DNA from: Hyphomicrobiales bacterium
GTDB lineage: Bacteria > Pseudomonadota > Alphaproteobacteria > Rhizobiales > Rhizobiaceae
Reading direction: 5' to 3'
Length of the DNA: 64,000 bases
Assembly: GCA_900466005.1 (NCBI GenBank)
Contig: UEGQ01000012.1
Coordinates: forward strand, 185,878 to 249,877
In this document: in pieces, positions 51,269-59,870 of the stretch
Position numbering within the stretch: the stretch's first letter is position 1
Layout of the letters: each line of letters opens with the position of its first letter
Position numbers and translations under genes: made by a program
Notes under the pieces: generated by a model
What the model was told of the DNA's origin: nothing
The model's database searches: none
Seen by the model: the letters and a program-made list of their open reading frames with translations, nothing else

Positions 51269-51868
51269 TCACGGCGCGTCCGCCGTGTCGGCGGAATCAG
51301 CGGACGTGTGGTCCTCAAGCGGGTCCTGGTCAGACAGGTAGATCCGCCGCAACTGCTCGACGAAGGATTTGAGCTCCGCCTCGGAAAAACGGGAGGTGAA
51401 GCGCTTCTCATGCAAGGCGATGAGTTCGCGCGCTTCCTGTAGCACCTCTTTGCCTTCCTCGGTGAGGAAGAGTTCCTTGCGGCGCCGGTCGATCAGGGAA
51501 GGGCGCCGTTCGAGAAGGCTGCGCGCTTCCAGCCGGTCTACGAGCGCCATCGTCGTCGCCTTGTCCATGCTGAGAAGCTCGGCGATATCGATCTGCACAA
51601 CACCGGGATTGCACCCGATGAGTTCCAGCACGGTGAACTGTTTCGGCGTCAGCGAAAGGCCAGCCATCGTCGCCTGATAGTCCTGGAAGATCGCGACATT
51701 CGCCATTCTCAGATGGAAGCCGAGAATCCGCGTCAGGCAGCCCATGTCGAGAGACGGCCCTGCAGAAGCGTTGCCGATGCTGGACGCAAGATCCTTTGTC
51801 GCCTCCTGATTTCCCTCGTCCGCCACACCGGTCTCCCGCAAAGTCCACGATCGCGGCACTCCTATCAT
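51269..51868 (-). CDS. MarR-family regulator of hydroxycinnamate genes
   Basis: A 199-residue MarR protein: MANVAIFQDYQATMAGLSLTPKQFTVLELIGCNPGVVQIDIAELLSMDKATTMALVDRLEARSLLERRPSLIDRRRKELFLTEEGKEVLQEARELI. Such regulators (CouR, HcaR, FerR types) bind hydroxycinnamoyl-CoA. It is divergent from the CoA-ligase gene with a perfect palindrome between. The acidic C-terminal tail is unusual. The exact start is uncertain. Confidence 0.85.
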   Translation of the reverse strand: MIGVPRSWTLRETGVADEGNQEATKDLASSIGNASAGPSLDMGCLTRILGFHLRMANVAIFQDYQATMAGLSLTPKQFTVLELIGCNPGVVQIDIAELLSMDKATTMALVDRLEARSLLERRPSLIDRRRKELFLTEEGKEVLQEARELIALHEKRFTSRFSEAELKSFVEQLRRIYLSDQDPLEDHTSADSADTADAP

Positions 51869-51900
51869 TTTCCACTTGTGTCGGCGACCGGTTTATATAA

Positions 51901-51913
51901 TATGTAATACATA
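51901..51913. promoter_or_regulatory. Palindrome between marR and the CoA-ligase gene
   Basis: TATGTA-A-TACATA, a perfect 6-1-6 inverted repeat in the AT-rich divergent promoter, 33 bases before marR and 42 before the ligase ATG. A probable MarR operator. Confidence 0.6.
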
Positions 51914-51954
51914 CTATTTTGGTTCGTATGGGAGTGCGGACCCGGGAGGAGAAC

Positions 51955-53505
51955 ATGCTGCAACACGCTCTCGCCGGCGCGTCGATGGATACCGCTTTCG
52001 CGCTCGGCGATCCGGTCGGCTACCGTGCCCTTGTGGGGCCGGCTCGGCCGGCAGTCTACGAGGTCGAGACTGGTCGTTCACTGACCTATGCGGAGCTCGA
52101 CGACCTGATCGCGCGGATCGCCGCGGTCCTCCTGCTCGATGGGGCGGCGGCGGAACGTCATCCTCGCATCGCATATCTCGGACGCAATTCGATCATTCAG
52201 GTCGCAACCTGCCTCGCATGCCAGCGAGCCGGCTATGTCTTCGTTCCTCTCAACTGGCGGCTCGGCCCCGTCGAGATCGGACAGATCATCGAGGACTGCC
52301 GACCTTCCCTCATCGTCCACGCGGCGGAGTTTGCCGGTACGATCGGCGAGATTGCCGATCCGCTTCCGCCGCTGCTGCCCGTCGACGGCGGGGACGGCTT
52401 GCTCGCGCTCATCGCAGAAAATCCGCGCGCCGAGCCGGAAGCGATCACCGCCGACGGACCCTGCATCATGCTCTACACCTCCGGAACGACGGGGGCGCCG
52501 AAGGGTGTCGTCGTGACGCGCCGCAACGCCTTCGCCGCCGCGCTCAATTTCGCACTGGTCGGGGAAGTGACGGCACGCTCGGTCGCGCTTCTCGACCTGC
52601 CGCTCTTCCATACGATCGGTCTCGTCGCGATCGCCCGCACGACGCTGATGATGGGCGGACGGTTGGTGATCTCCGACCGGTTCCTGCCCGAGCGAACGCT
52701 TGCAACGCTCGGCGATCCTTCGCTTTGCGTGAGCCACTACTTCGCCGTGCCGCAGATGGCGGCGGCGCTGCGGGCCTCGCCGAACTGGAACGCCGCCGCC
52801 CTGGAGGCCCTTCAGGCGATCTTCATCGGCGGGGCGCCGCTCTCTCCTTCGCTGATCGAGACCTTTCTCGAGGACGGCATCCCGCTCGTCAACGGCTACG
52901 GCATGAGCGAGGCGGGGACAGCGATCCACATGCCGCTCGATCGCGACATGGTGGCGGCCTTCCCCGGCAGCGTCGGCTTTCCGGCGCCGATGCTCTCCAT
53001 CCGGCTCGTCGGTGAGGACGGTCAGGACGTCGCCGACGGCGAAGTCGGAGAAATCTGGCTCAGCGGCCCCTCAGTGACCCCCGGCTACTGGAACAAGCCG
53101 GAGGAGACCGCGCGCGCCTTCGTCGACGGCTGGTATCGCAGCGGCGATCTCGGCCGGCGGGGACCGGGCGGGGTCATCTACGTGCCCGACCGGCTGAAGG
53201 ACATGTATATCAGCGGTGGCGAGAACGTCTTCCCTGCCGAAGTGGAAGCAGTGATCGGCGCCCATCCGAAGGTTCTGGATGTCGCGGTCGTCGGGGCGCC
53301 GGATCCGAAGTGGGGAGAATGTGGCATCGCCTTCGTCGTGGCTGCGGTCGCGGATGCGACGGATGAGGAAATCCTCCTCCATTGCGCCGAGCGGCTCGCC
53401 GCCTACAAACGGCCGGCCCGCGTCGTCTTCCTCGATGCGATTCCGCGCACGGCCTCCGGAAAAGCGCAGAAGCACATCCTGCGCACTCATCACCTTCCCT
53501 CGTGA
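51955..53505 (+). CDS. Hydroxycinnamate (feruloyl/4-coumaroyl) CoA ligase
   Basis: A 516-residue ANL-superfamily enzyme: P-loop YTSGTTGAPKGVV, NGYGMSEAGTAIHMP, GWYRSGDLGRRGPGGVIYVPDRLKDMYISGGENVFPAEVE and the catalytic lysine near the end (PRTASGKAQKHILR). Because the next gene is a hydroxycinnamoyl-CoA hydratase-lyase and the regulator is of that type, the substrate is probably ferulate or p-coumarate. Start at 51955 with GGAGGAGAAC upstream; an in-frame start at 51919 is weaker. Confidence 0.85.
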   Translation: MLQHALAGASMDTAFALGDPVGYRALVGPARPAVYEVETGRSLTYAELDDLIARIAAVLLLDGAAAERHPRIAYLGRNSIIQVATCLACQRAGYVFVPLNWRLGPVEIGQIIEDCRPSLIVHAAEFAGTIGEIADPLPPLLPVDGGDGLLALIAENPRAEPEAITADGPCIMLYTSGTTGAPKGVVVTRRNAFAAALNFALVGEVTARSVALLDLPLFHTIGLVAIARTTLMMGGRLVISDRFLPERTLATLGDPSLCVSHYFAVPQMAAALRASPNWNAAALEALQAIFIGGAPLSPSLIETFLEDGIPLVNGYGMSEAGTAIHMPLDRDMVAAFPGSVGFPAPMLSIRLVGEDGQDVADGEVGEIWLSGPSVTPGYWNKPEETARAFVDGWYRSGDLGRRGPGGVIYVPDRLKDMYISGGENVFPAEVEAVIGAHPKVLDVAVVGAPDPKWGECGIAFVVAAVADATDEEILLHCAERLAAYKRPARVVFLDAIPRTASGKAQKHILRTHHLPS

Positions 53506-53567
53506 ACTCAAGCATTCGCGGCGGCGACATTCGACCCCGCATCGATCCAGATGAAAGGACAGAGACC

Positions 53568-54398
53568 ATGACAGCAACCGACAAGAGCAAGGCCGACCCC
53601 GTTGTCGTCGATTTCGACGGCGGTATCGCCTTCGTGACCCTCAACCGGCCGGAAAAGCGGAACGCCATGAACCCGGCGCTCAACCGCCGGATGATGGAGG
53701 TTCTCGACGATCTCGAAGGGGACGAGCGTTGCGGCGTGCTGGTCCTTCGGGGCGCCGGCTCCTCCTGGTCGGCGGGCATGGATCTCAAGGAATACTTCCG
53801 CGATAACGACGGCAAGGGGCGTCACGTGACGCTCAAGAGCCGCCGGCAGTCCGGCGGCTGGTGGAACCGCCTGATGTTCTTCGAAAAGCCGACCATCGCC
53901 ATGGTCAACGGCTGGTGCTTCGGCGGAGCGTTCACCCCGCTCGTCGCTTGCGACCTTGCGATCGCGGCGAACGAGGCGACCTTTGGTCTTTCGGAAATCA
54001 ACTGGGGCATTTTGCCCGGCGGCAACGTCACCCGCGCCGTCGCCGAGGTGATGAACCACCGCGACTCCCTCTACTACATCATGACCGGCGAGACCTTCGG
54101 CGGCGATAAGGCCCGGGAGATGGGTCTCGTCAACGAATCCGTGCCGCTCGCAGAACTCGAAACACGTGTGCGACAGATCTGCGCGAGCCTGCTCGAAAAG
54201 AACCCGGTCACCCTGAAAGCGGCGAAGGACACCTTCAAGCGCGTCCGCAACATGCCCTGGGATCTTGCCGACGACTACATCTACGCCAAGCTCGAGCAGA
54301 TGCTCTATTTGGACAAGACACGTGGCCGCGACGAGGGCCTGAAGCAGTTCCTCGACGACAAGACCTACCGGCCGGGCCTCGGCGCGTACAAGCGCTGA
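53568..54398 (+). CDS. ech: p-Hydroxycinnamoyl-CoA hydratase/lyase
   Basis: A 276-residue crotonase-fold enzyme converting feruloyl-CoA to vanillin and acetyl-CoA. Diagnostic stretches: SAGMDLKEYFRDNDGKGRHV, KPTIAMVNGWCFGGAFTPLVACDLAIAANEATFGLSEINWGILPGGNVTRAV and LYYIMTGETFGGDKAREMGLVNESVPLAELE. Family members read GFSPLVAC and WGIPPG; the differences here are conservative. Start at 53568 after AGAGACC; earlier in-frame codons belong to the ligase reading. No vanillin dehydrogenase gene follows. Confidence 0.9.
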   Translation: MTATDKSKADPVVVDFDGGIAFVTLNRPEKRNAMNPALNRRMMEVLDDLEGDERCGVLVLRGAGSSWSAGMDLKEYFRDNDGKGRHVTLKSRRQSGGWWNRLMFFEKPTIAMVNGWCFGGAFTPLVACDLAIAANEATFGLSEINWGILPGGNVTRAVAEVMNHRDSLYYIMTGETFGGDKAREMGLVNESVPLAELETRVRQICASLLEKNPVTLKAAKDTFKRVRNMPWDLADDYIYAKLEQMLYLDKTRGRDEGLKQFLDDKTYRPGLGAYKR

Positions 54399-54428
54399 CC
54401 CTGGACGGGCGCTTGCCGCCGTCGGCCG

Positions 54429-56432
54429 TCATCTCCGCTGGGGCGTGGCGGCTCCGGCGGCATCGAGATAGCTGCCGAGTTCGTGTCCCGCGACCGGCGG
54501 CGAATAGAAATAGCCTTGGATCAGCACGGCCCCGAGGGCCGCCAGGGCGTCCATTTCTTCCTGCGTTTCCACTCCTTCGATCACGCAGTCGAGGTGCATG
54601 TCACGGCTGAGCGCGAGCAGCGACTTCACGATCTTGTAGCTTGCCGGGTTCTTGTGGAGGTCTTTGACGAAGCTGCGGTCGATCTTGATCTTGGTCAGCG
54701 GTAGCGCGTGAAGCCGGGTCAGGCTCGAATAGCCGGTGCCGAAATCGTCGAGCGAGATCCCGCAGCCCATGGTGCGCAGTGCTTCGACCGACTTCCGCAC
54801 CTGCTCGAAATCATGGGCGAAGGCCGTCTCGGTGATCTCGAAATCGATGCGGTGGCTGCCGAAGGCGCTGTTGCCGAGGATCGCGGCGATCGCGAGCACG
54901 CTTTCCTCGGTGTTCAGGTCGTGTGCCGACAGGTTGAACGAGAGCCGCGTCCCGGCGGGCCAGGTTTCCGCCGTGGCCACCGCCTTCCGCAACAGGATGC
55001 GCGTGAGGCTGCCGACGAAGCCGGCCCGCTCGGCAATGGGAACGAACTGGCCGGGTGATACGCACCCGAGAACGGGACTCTCCCAGCGCGCAAGCGCCTC
55101 GAAGCCGACGGTTCTTCCGTTCGATCTGTCGACGATCGGCTGGAAGACCACCGCCAATTCCTGTTCCAGGTCCGCCTGTCTCAAAACCTGTTCGATCAAC
55201 GCTTCGCGACGGATCTGCGCGTCGAGCGCGTTCGAGAACAGGGTGCAGGTACCGCGACGGGTCCGCTTCCCGTGGTAGAGCGCGTAGTCGGCATGGTCGA
55301 ACAGGGTTTCCGGCGAGCTTGCCGCGTCCGGGTCAATGGCGGCGCCGACCGAGGCGGAGATCTGCACGGTGGCTGCGGGCAGAACGAAGGGCTTCTGCAA
55401 CGTGTGACAGATGTCCTTGCCCAGTGCCATGACGGCGCTGCCTTCCGTCGCGTCCGTCGTCACGAAGGCGAATTCGTCGCCGCCGAGGCGAAAGAAATGC
55501 GTGCCGGAGCCGGCATGCAGCTCGGAGAGACGCGCGCCCACCTGAACGAGAAGCTTGTCGCCGGCTGAATGGCCGTAGACATCGTTGACCGGCTTGAAGC
55601 CGTCGAGATCGAGGATGCCGACTGCGAGCCGTGTTCCGTCGTTCCGGGCCAGTGCGAAGACGCCCTGCAGGTGCGAGAAGAAGGCGCGGCGGTTCGGCAG
55701 GCCGGTCAGGCTGTCGAGATTGGCAAGCCGCAGGTTCTCGTTGTTCAGCGCCTCGGTACGGACCTGCGCGTTCACCATCTCGGCGAAATTGCGGTAGTTG
55801 ACCATCAGGATCACCAGCATGCCGACGCTGACGAGGGCGATGTTGACGGCGATCGCGACGAAGGTCGGCTGGCCGGTCAGGGCATAGAAGGGGATGAAGG
55901 TGCCGTTGACGATCGCCGTCACGGTCACTGCGGCAGACCGCAGGAACATCAGGCAGAAGATGCAGCTGATCACCGTGATCGACATATAGAAGGCGAGGTG
56001 CGACTGCGCATAGGCGTCGCCATAGGGAAAGAGCATGTAGGACCAGCCGGCGAAGACGGCTGCGATGACGAAGGCCAGCCGGTTGGTACGCCGGAGCGCG
56101 TGGAGCGCTGCTTCCGGTGTCGGCTCTATATTGCGCGATGACCACCAGTGCCGGACACGGGCGAGGCTTACCACTGTGAAGAGTGCCGGAAGGGCGGTCG
56201 TCAGCCAGAGGGGCGCGACGGCCATATGTGTCGCGGCGACAGCCCAGGTGCTCGTCATCAGGATGAAGTACATCATCGGCAGCTGCCGGGCGAAGGCGCG
56301 GTACTGTTCCCTGAGCAGCGACGGATTGTCGGAGGGCACCGACATGAAGGTGACGACGTGCGACACGACCGATTTCAAAGGGTGGGTCCGTCCGTCGGGT
56401 TCGTGTTCGGCAAAGCGTTCGAATAAATTCAT
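54429..56432 (-). CDS. GGDEF-EAL cyclic di-GMP protein with membrane sensor
   Basis: A 667-residue protein. N-terminal ~220 residues carry about six membrane helices. GGDEF domain follows (LDSLTGLPNRRAFFSHL, RLGGDEFAF intact at about 319), then EAL domain (FEALARWESP, FEITET, SLDDFGTGYSSLTRLHALPLTKIKIDRSFV, IEGVETQEE) with all main catalytic residues. It can probably both make and break c-di-GMP. Monocistronic between ech and the noncoding region; upstream terminator or promoter not identified. Confidence 0.93.
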   Translation of the reverse strand: MNLFERFAEHEPDGRTHPLKSVVSHVVTFMSVPSDNPSLLREQYRAFARQLPMMYFILMTSTWAVAATHMAVAPLWLTTALPALFTVVSLARVRHWWSSRNIEPTPEAALHALRRTNRLAFVIAAVFAGWSYMLFPYGDAYAQSHLAFYMSITVISCIFCLMFLRSAAVTVTAIVNGTFIPFYALTGQPTFVAIAVNIALVSVGMLVILMVNYRNFAEMVNAQVRTEALNNENLRLANLDSLTGLPNRRAFFSHLQGVFALARNDGTRLAVGILDLDGFKPVNDVYGHSAGDKLLVQVGARLSELHAGSGTHFFRLGGDEFAFVTTDATEGSAVMALGKDICHTLQKPFVLPAATVQISASVGAAIDPDAASSPETLFDHADYALYHGKRTRRGTCTLFSNALDAQIRREALIEQVLRQADLEQELAVVFQPIVDRSNGRTVGFEALARWESPVLGCVSPGQFVPIAERAGFVGSLTRILLRKAVATAETWPAGTRLSFNLSAHDLNTEESVLAIAAILGNSAFGSHRIDFEITETAFAHDFEQVRKSVEALRTMGCGISLDDFGTGYSSLTRLHALPLTKIKIDRSFVKDLHKNPASYKIVKSLLALSRDMHLDCVIEGVETQEEMDALAALGAVLIQGYFYSPPVAGHELGSYLDAAGAATPQRR

Positions 56433-56942
56433 TCAGACAGATCGCGTAAAGAAACGTTCTGCATTGTCGGCGACGGACGCTAAGAATCGGTTACGCGCCG
56501 TGGCTTGAGCCGGCGCTCTTCGGAGACAGGGGCGCGTCGCGTCGTGGGACGCCTTGTGGGCGGAGGACTTGTCGGACGAGGCAGGTGTCGCCGAGAAAAC
56601 TGCGCGCGGGTGTCTCCGCGAATATTTCCTCAGGGGCAGTGCTGATCTCTGAGGCGGAGCAACATGCGGCATCGCGCAAGATCGGATCGCGATCTGATTC
56701 CGCTAGTTGAGGTCATCCTCGTTCTTTGCGGAAGGCAAACACGAGAATCGAGATCTCTCCGGTCACCCGCCCCGACCTCGTCGAAGCGGGTGACCGGAGA
56801 AACGGGTGTCTCCGTGTCAAAGTCGACAAAGCCGCTCGACCGTGTCGGTGGACATGGCCTTCGCGTCTCTGTTGGATCTTGCCTGGATTGTATCGTCAGA
56901 ACGAACCCGGATTGGCCGGATGTACTCCGGTCCTTGCCGATG
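56433..56942. other. 510-base region without a convincing gene
   Basis: Open frames here on both strands lack ribosome sites and protein-like composition. The region holds the start side of the GGDEF-EAL gene and a perfect 15-bp inverted repeat at 56756-56800. No other element recognised. Confidence 0.5.
56756..56800. repeat. Perfect 15-bp inverted repeat
   Basis: TCTCCGGTCACCCGC and its exact complement GCGGGTGACCGGAGA, separated by 15 bases. RNA from either strand would fold into a strong stem. It lacks a T-tract on either side, so a simple terminator is doubtful; a structured RNA or protein site is possible. Confidence 0.6.
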
Positions 56943-57113
56943 TCACTTCTTGCCACCAACGCGTCGGGTCTTGTCGAGTTTGCCCTTGGCCGATGATGTC
57001 TTTGCATCGTAGCCCTGACCGTGGTTCGTGCCGCCGAGGTGTCCGCCGCCACTGGTGTTTGCTACCTGCCGCTGCGCCCTGAGGATCTGCTGCCCTGCAT
57101 CCGTCTTTTTCAT
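56943..57113 (-). CDS. Small basic protein next to cspA
   Basis: A 56-residue protein (MKKTDAGQQILRAQRQVANTSGGGHLGGTNHGQGYDAKTSSAKGKLDKTRRVGGKK), rich in Lys, Arg, Gly and Ser with no hydrophobic core, probably disordered and nucleic-acid binding. AGGAAAG precedes the ATG at 57113; the longer frame to 57203 crosses the cspA terminator. I recognise it as a type of small conserved-looking gene beside rhizobial csp genes but cannot name it. Confidence 0.6.
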   Translation of the reverse strand: MKKTDAGQQILRAQRQVANTSGGGHLGGTNHGQGYDAKTSSAKGKLDKTRRVGGKK

Positions 57114-57137
57114 GAGAGTCTTTCCTGGTTGGAAATG

Positions 57138-57163
57138 AAAAAAGGCCGGGCGAGCCCGACCTT
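57138..57163 (-). terminator. Rho-independent terminator of cspA (minus)
   Basis: On the minus strand AAGGTCGGGC / GCCCGGCCT with loop TC, followed by six T (57143-57138). It begins 60 bases past the cspA stop. Confidence 0.8.
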
Positions 57164-57223
57164 GCCATATGGTTCTGCGGTCTGTGTCCGCGATAGCGGT
57201 CACAGACCTGAACCCGTCCGGGC

Positions 57224-57433
57224 TTATGCCGCCTGAAGATTTTCGGCGGCAGTTTTGCCTGAGCGCTGGTCGGTGACGACGTCATAGCTGATCTTCTGAC
57301 CTTCCATGAGGTGCGTCATGCCAGACCGTTCGACCGCGGAGATGTGGACGAATACGTCCTTCGCGCCATCCGTGGGCTCGATAAAACCGAAGCCTTTTGC
57401 CGTGTTGAAGAATTTCACGATGCCGGTGTTCAT
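57224..57433 (-). CDS. cspA: Cold-shock protein CspA family
   Basis: A 69-residue CSD protein: [52 protein letters not shown] with RNP1 KGFGFI and RNP2 VFVHI. RNA chaperone for cold and stress growth. Similar to the plus-strand copy at 59024 but not identical. A long AT-richer leader (57434 to about 57540) precedes it, as is usual for cold-regulated csp mRNAs. Confidence 0.95.
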   Translation of the reverse strand: MNTGIVKFFNTAKGFGFIEPTDGAKDVFVHISAVERSGMTHLMEGQKISYDVVTDQRSGKTAAENLQAA

Positions 57434-57726
57434 AACAATTTCCTCTCGCTATCGCAGAAATTTACGGTCGACATTATGCCGGCTGCGCAGTCATCGATTT
57501 TGAAAGGGAAGGTCACATCCGCACAATTGGCACAAAAATGAAGCTAAACAGCCAAATTCGATTGGAGAAAACTATCAGTCGATTGTGTCCAGCACAAGGC
57601 GGCTCTTATTTTTATTTTGTTGCACCTTTCGGAGGTGCGGCGTATTACAAACTTGTCGGCAGTCATGTTCAGGGCGCTGCTGCTACAGGGCTGTCATGCC
57701 CCGGCCCCAACGAAAGGAGGACGTTC

Positions 57727-57966
57727 ATGTCTTCCGAGCTGCAGTTACACCGAAATCTCCTCAGCGTAAGCGGGGCTGGATACCGTGAGAACATCCAGCA
57801 TCATGAGACCGGTCCATCGAACGCCGCTGCACGGATTATAAGGCGATTCCGGGCAGTTCTTTCGGCATCCGACCAGGTCCTGCCGAATTCGCCATCCCTT
57901 GTGGGTTCCTGCGCCATGTCGGCCTTGCTGGGCGGTCGAACGGATACGGCAATTCCTCACCGCTGA
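57727..57966 (+). CDS. Possible 79-residue ORF with strong ribosome site
   Basis: ATG at 57727 with AAAGGAGG nine bases upstream. The product (MSSELQLHRNLLSVSGAGYRENI...RIIRRFRAVLSASDQVLPNSP...) has no recognised domain. A 10-bp hairpin lies 46 bases downstream. The ribosome site argues for it; the composition is unconvincing. Apart from this ORF and the cspA leader, 57434-58068 shows only the hairpin at 58012 and one at 57622-57638 (GCACCT/AGGTGC). Confidence 0.35.
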   Translation: MSSELQLHRNLLSVSGAGYRENIQHHETGPSNAAARIIRRFRAVLSASDQVLPNSPSLVGSCAMSALLGGRTDTAIPHR

Positions 57967-58011
57967 GTTCCATGCGGCAGCCACCTTTCCGCTTCGCGAA
58001 GGACATCCGTC

Positions 58012-58034
58012 GAAGCGGCCCGCCGGGCCGCTTC
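58012..58034 (+). terminator. Hairpin before the 46-residue gene
   Basis: GAAGCGGCCC-GCC-GGGCCGCTTC, a perfect 10-bp stem followed by CTTTCG. Terminator-like for a plus-strand transcript; the U-tract is weak. Confidence 0.45.
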
Positions 58035-58068
58035 CTTTCGCCAGACAGCCAACCTTGGAGAAATTCCC

Positions 58069-58209
58069 ATGGCAAAGGGCCAATTACGAAGTAACCGCGA
58101 GTCGCGGAAACCAAAGAAGGAAAAGGCCTCGTCCGCCCCGCCCGCCGTTTCGGGCGCTCAGGTCAAGCTGGCGAGCAGCGGATTGAGCCTCGGCAAGAAA
58201 CAGCGATAG
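58069..58209 (+). CDS. 46-residue basic protein (too short for most ORF calls)
   Basis: Found by direct translation: MAKGQLRSNRESRKPKKEKASSAPPAVS, ending SSGLSLGKKQR. Strongly basic, Pro/Ser/Ala rich, no hydrophobic core. TTGGAG lies 11 bases upstream. MAKGQxRSNRE-type peptides recur in rhizobia; role unknown. It stands between the two csp genes with other tiny genes. Confidence 0.6.
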   Translation: MAKGQLRSNRESRKPKKEKASSAPPAVSGAQVKLASSGLSLGKKQR

Positions 58210-58490
58210 CTGCCGCGAGCAAGACAACAGGCCCCTTCGCGGATGGTCTGGATCACGAGCGTTTCCCACTTCCCGACTGGCCGGATCGGCCGGCTTCTGG
58301 CGGTACCGACCTCTGGCCCCGTCGGAGCGACTCCGAATTGGCCGGAAATGCTCGAGGTTTCATGTTCATGACGGATATAGCCGGCCGTTCGGCTGAGAGT
58401 TCCTTTCGATGCTTGCTTGTGCGCGAAGGGCTGGAGACTGCTGCGGCGGTTTCCTCGCGAGTTCGGCTTCAAAAAGAGAGGAATTGGGCG

Positions 58491-58754
58491 ATGAAGAGCG
58501 TTGATTACCATGCGGCCGCAGGACTCTATCCCTGCAAGACCGTGCGCCGGACGAGTAGGCTTCGATACAAGAGATTTGACAGCGTGGCGGAAGCGCTCCG
58601 TTTTGCAATCGAGGACATGCCCAGTTCGATGCTCCGGGGCTGCGTGCTCGAGATCGATGAGGACCGCTTCGATGGGTTACAGATGCAAGAGCTCTACGAA
58701 GCCGAGGGCTATCCGCTTCTCCGACGCAGCCCCTCGGGCTGTCAGCGCCCGTGA
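58491..58754 (+). CDS. Small conserved-looking protein of the cold-shock island
   Basis: An 87-residue protein, MKSVDYHAAAGLYPCKTVRRTSRLRYKRFDSVAEALRFAIEDMPSSMLRGCVLEIDEDRFDGLQMQELYEAEGYPL. ATG at 58491 with GAGAGGAA eight bases upstream; the longer frame from 58338 is unsupported. The RYKRFDSVAEALRFAIEDMP...EIDEDRFD part has the look of a folded alpha/beta unit found in many rhizobial short proteins; function unknown. The 269 bases from its stop to cspA2 hold the csp leader only. Confidence 0.65.
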   Translation: MKSVDYHAAAGLYPCKTVRRTSRLRYKRFDSVAEALRFAIEDMPSSMLRGCVLEIDEDRFDGLQMQELYEAEGYPLLRRSPSGCQRP

Positions 58755-59023
58755 CGGGTGATCGTTGCGCATTCGTCCGGCGGTCGATCTGCGCGGGTGC
58801 GTTTACCGGACGATGCGCTACCAAAGGTAGAAAATCGAAGGAAGGCAAAACAGGAAGTTGACGCAGCTCCAGTTGCGGTATACAAGCCCTTCATCGATAC
58901 TTTGTTTGCTGATATTTGTTTTGGCTGCGCCTCGCGCTTCGTGACGAACTTCCCCCTTCAAAAGTCGAAAACACCGCCGTGCGTCGCCCGGCGGCACTCA
59001 ACGTTGCTGAGAAAGGGCTCGTT

Positions 59024-59233
59024 ATGGCCACTGGCACAGTCAAATGGTACAACTCCACCAAAGGTTTCGGCTTCATTCAGCCTGACGATGGCAGCGCGGA
59101 CGTTTTCGTCCATGTTTCCGCTATTGAGCGGGCAGGCATGAACACGATCGTTGAAGGCCAGAAGATCGGCTTTGAACTCGAACGTGACCGCAAGTCAGGC
59201 AAGATGTCGGCGGGCATGCTTCGCGCCGCCTGA
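59024..59233 (+). CDS. cspA: Cold-shock protein CspA family (second copy)
   Basis: A 69-residue CSD protein: [65 protein letters not shown] with KGFGFI and VFVHV. Start at 59024; the longer frame to 58916 is leader. Terminated by the clear hairpin at 59289. Confidence 0.95.
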   Translation: MATGTVKWYNSTKGFGFIQPDDGSADVFVHVSAIERAGMNTIVEGQKIGFELERDRKSGKMSAGMLRAA

Positions 59234-59288
59234 AGCTTCAGCCGCAGATGACCACGGATGTACTGGCATCGCGGCGAAAGGTTGAAAG

Positions 59289-59314
59289 GGCCAGGCATGT
59301 GCCTGGCCTTTTTT
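59289..59314 (+). terminator. Rho-independent terminator of cspA (plus)
   Basis: GGCCAGGCA-TG-TGCCTGGCC followed by TTTTTT, 55 bases past the cspA stop. Confidence 0.88.
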
Positions 59315-59408
59315 CTTGACTGCACACCGCTGCAAATTCTGGACCCGGTCCCGCTCAGGGCGTGATGTGGGGGAACTGTCGAACTGACGAGTTCCAAAGG
59401 ATGAGAAA

Positions 59409-59780
59409 TTGAGACACCCGAACGACAACGGCTTTCATGCGCGCCGTACGGCCGCGGCCGAGGCGAAACGCGCATTATTGGATAAATTCGCATCGGCACC
59501 CAAGGCGATCGATCCGCAGATGCGGGAACGATTGGCCGCTCGTGAAGCGGTCGCCATCGCCAGAGAGCAGCGCCGGGCCGAGCGGCAAGCGATGAAAATC
59601 GCGGAGCACGAGCGAATGCTCGCGGACGCAGAGGCTCGTGCGGCAGCAGCAGAGGCCGAGCAGGCGACCGCCGCCAAAGCGCAACAGGACGACGTCAATA
59701 CTCGCATGATCGCAGACGAGGCTGCCCGCAAGGCGGAACGGGATCGTCGCTATGCCGCTCGAAAGGCGCGCCGGTCCTGA
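59409..59780 (+). CDS. DUF6481 family protein
   Basis: A 123-residue, Ala/Arg/Glu-rich coiled-coil protein (RRTAAAEAKRALLDKFASAP, RERLAAREAVAIAREQRRAERQAMKIAEHERML). The DUF6481 family is common next to csp genes in rhizobia; function unknown. It starts with TTG at 59409 after AAAGGATGAG. Probably a stress-linked helical protein. Confidence 0.75.
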   Translation: MRHPNDNGFHARRTAAAEAKRALLDKFASAPKAIDPQMRERLAAREAVAIAREQRRAERQAMKIAEHERMLADAEARAAAAEAEQATAAKAQQDDVNTRMIADEAARKAERDRRYAARKARRS

Positions 59781-59870
59781 CGATTCGAGATGCGCCCGTG
59801 ATCGGGCTTGAGTAACAACACCGCCGTCTGCACTCTCATGCAGCGAAGCGAGTGAACGGATGGTTTTCCG

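Noticed and set aside
51876-53015. 379-codon plus-strand frame over the CoA ligase
   Set aside because: An alternate frame of a clear ANL enzyme; arginine-rich shadow.
56630-57052. Several 60-140-codon frames in 56.6-57.3 kb
   Set aside because: No ribosome sites, no motifs, compositions like out-of-frame GC-rich DNA; only the 56-residue gene at 56943-57113 was kept.
57622-57638. Hairpin GCACCT/AGGTGC as a terminator
   Set aside because: The T-rich stretch lies before, not after, the stem on the plus strand, and the minus-strand tail is A-rich; position does not follow a gene.
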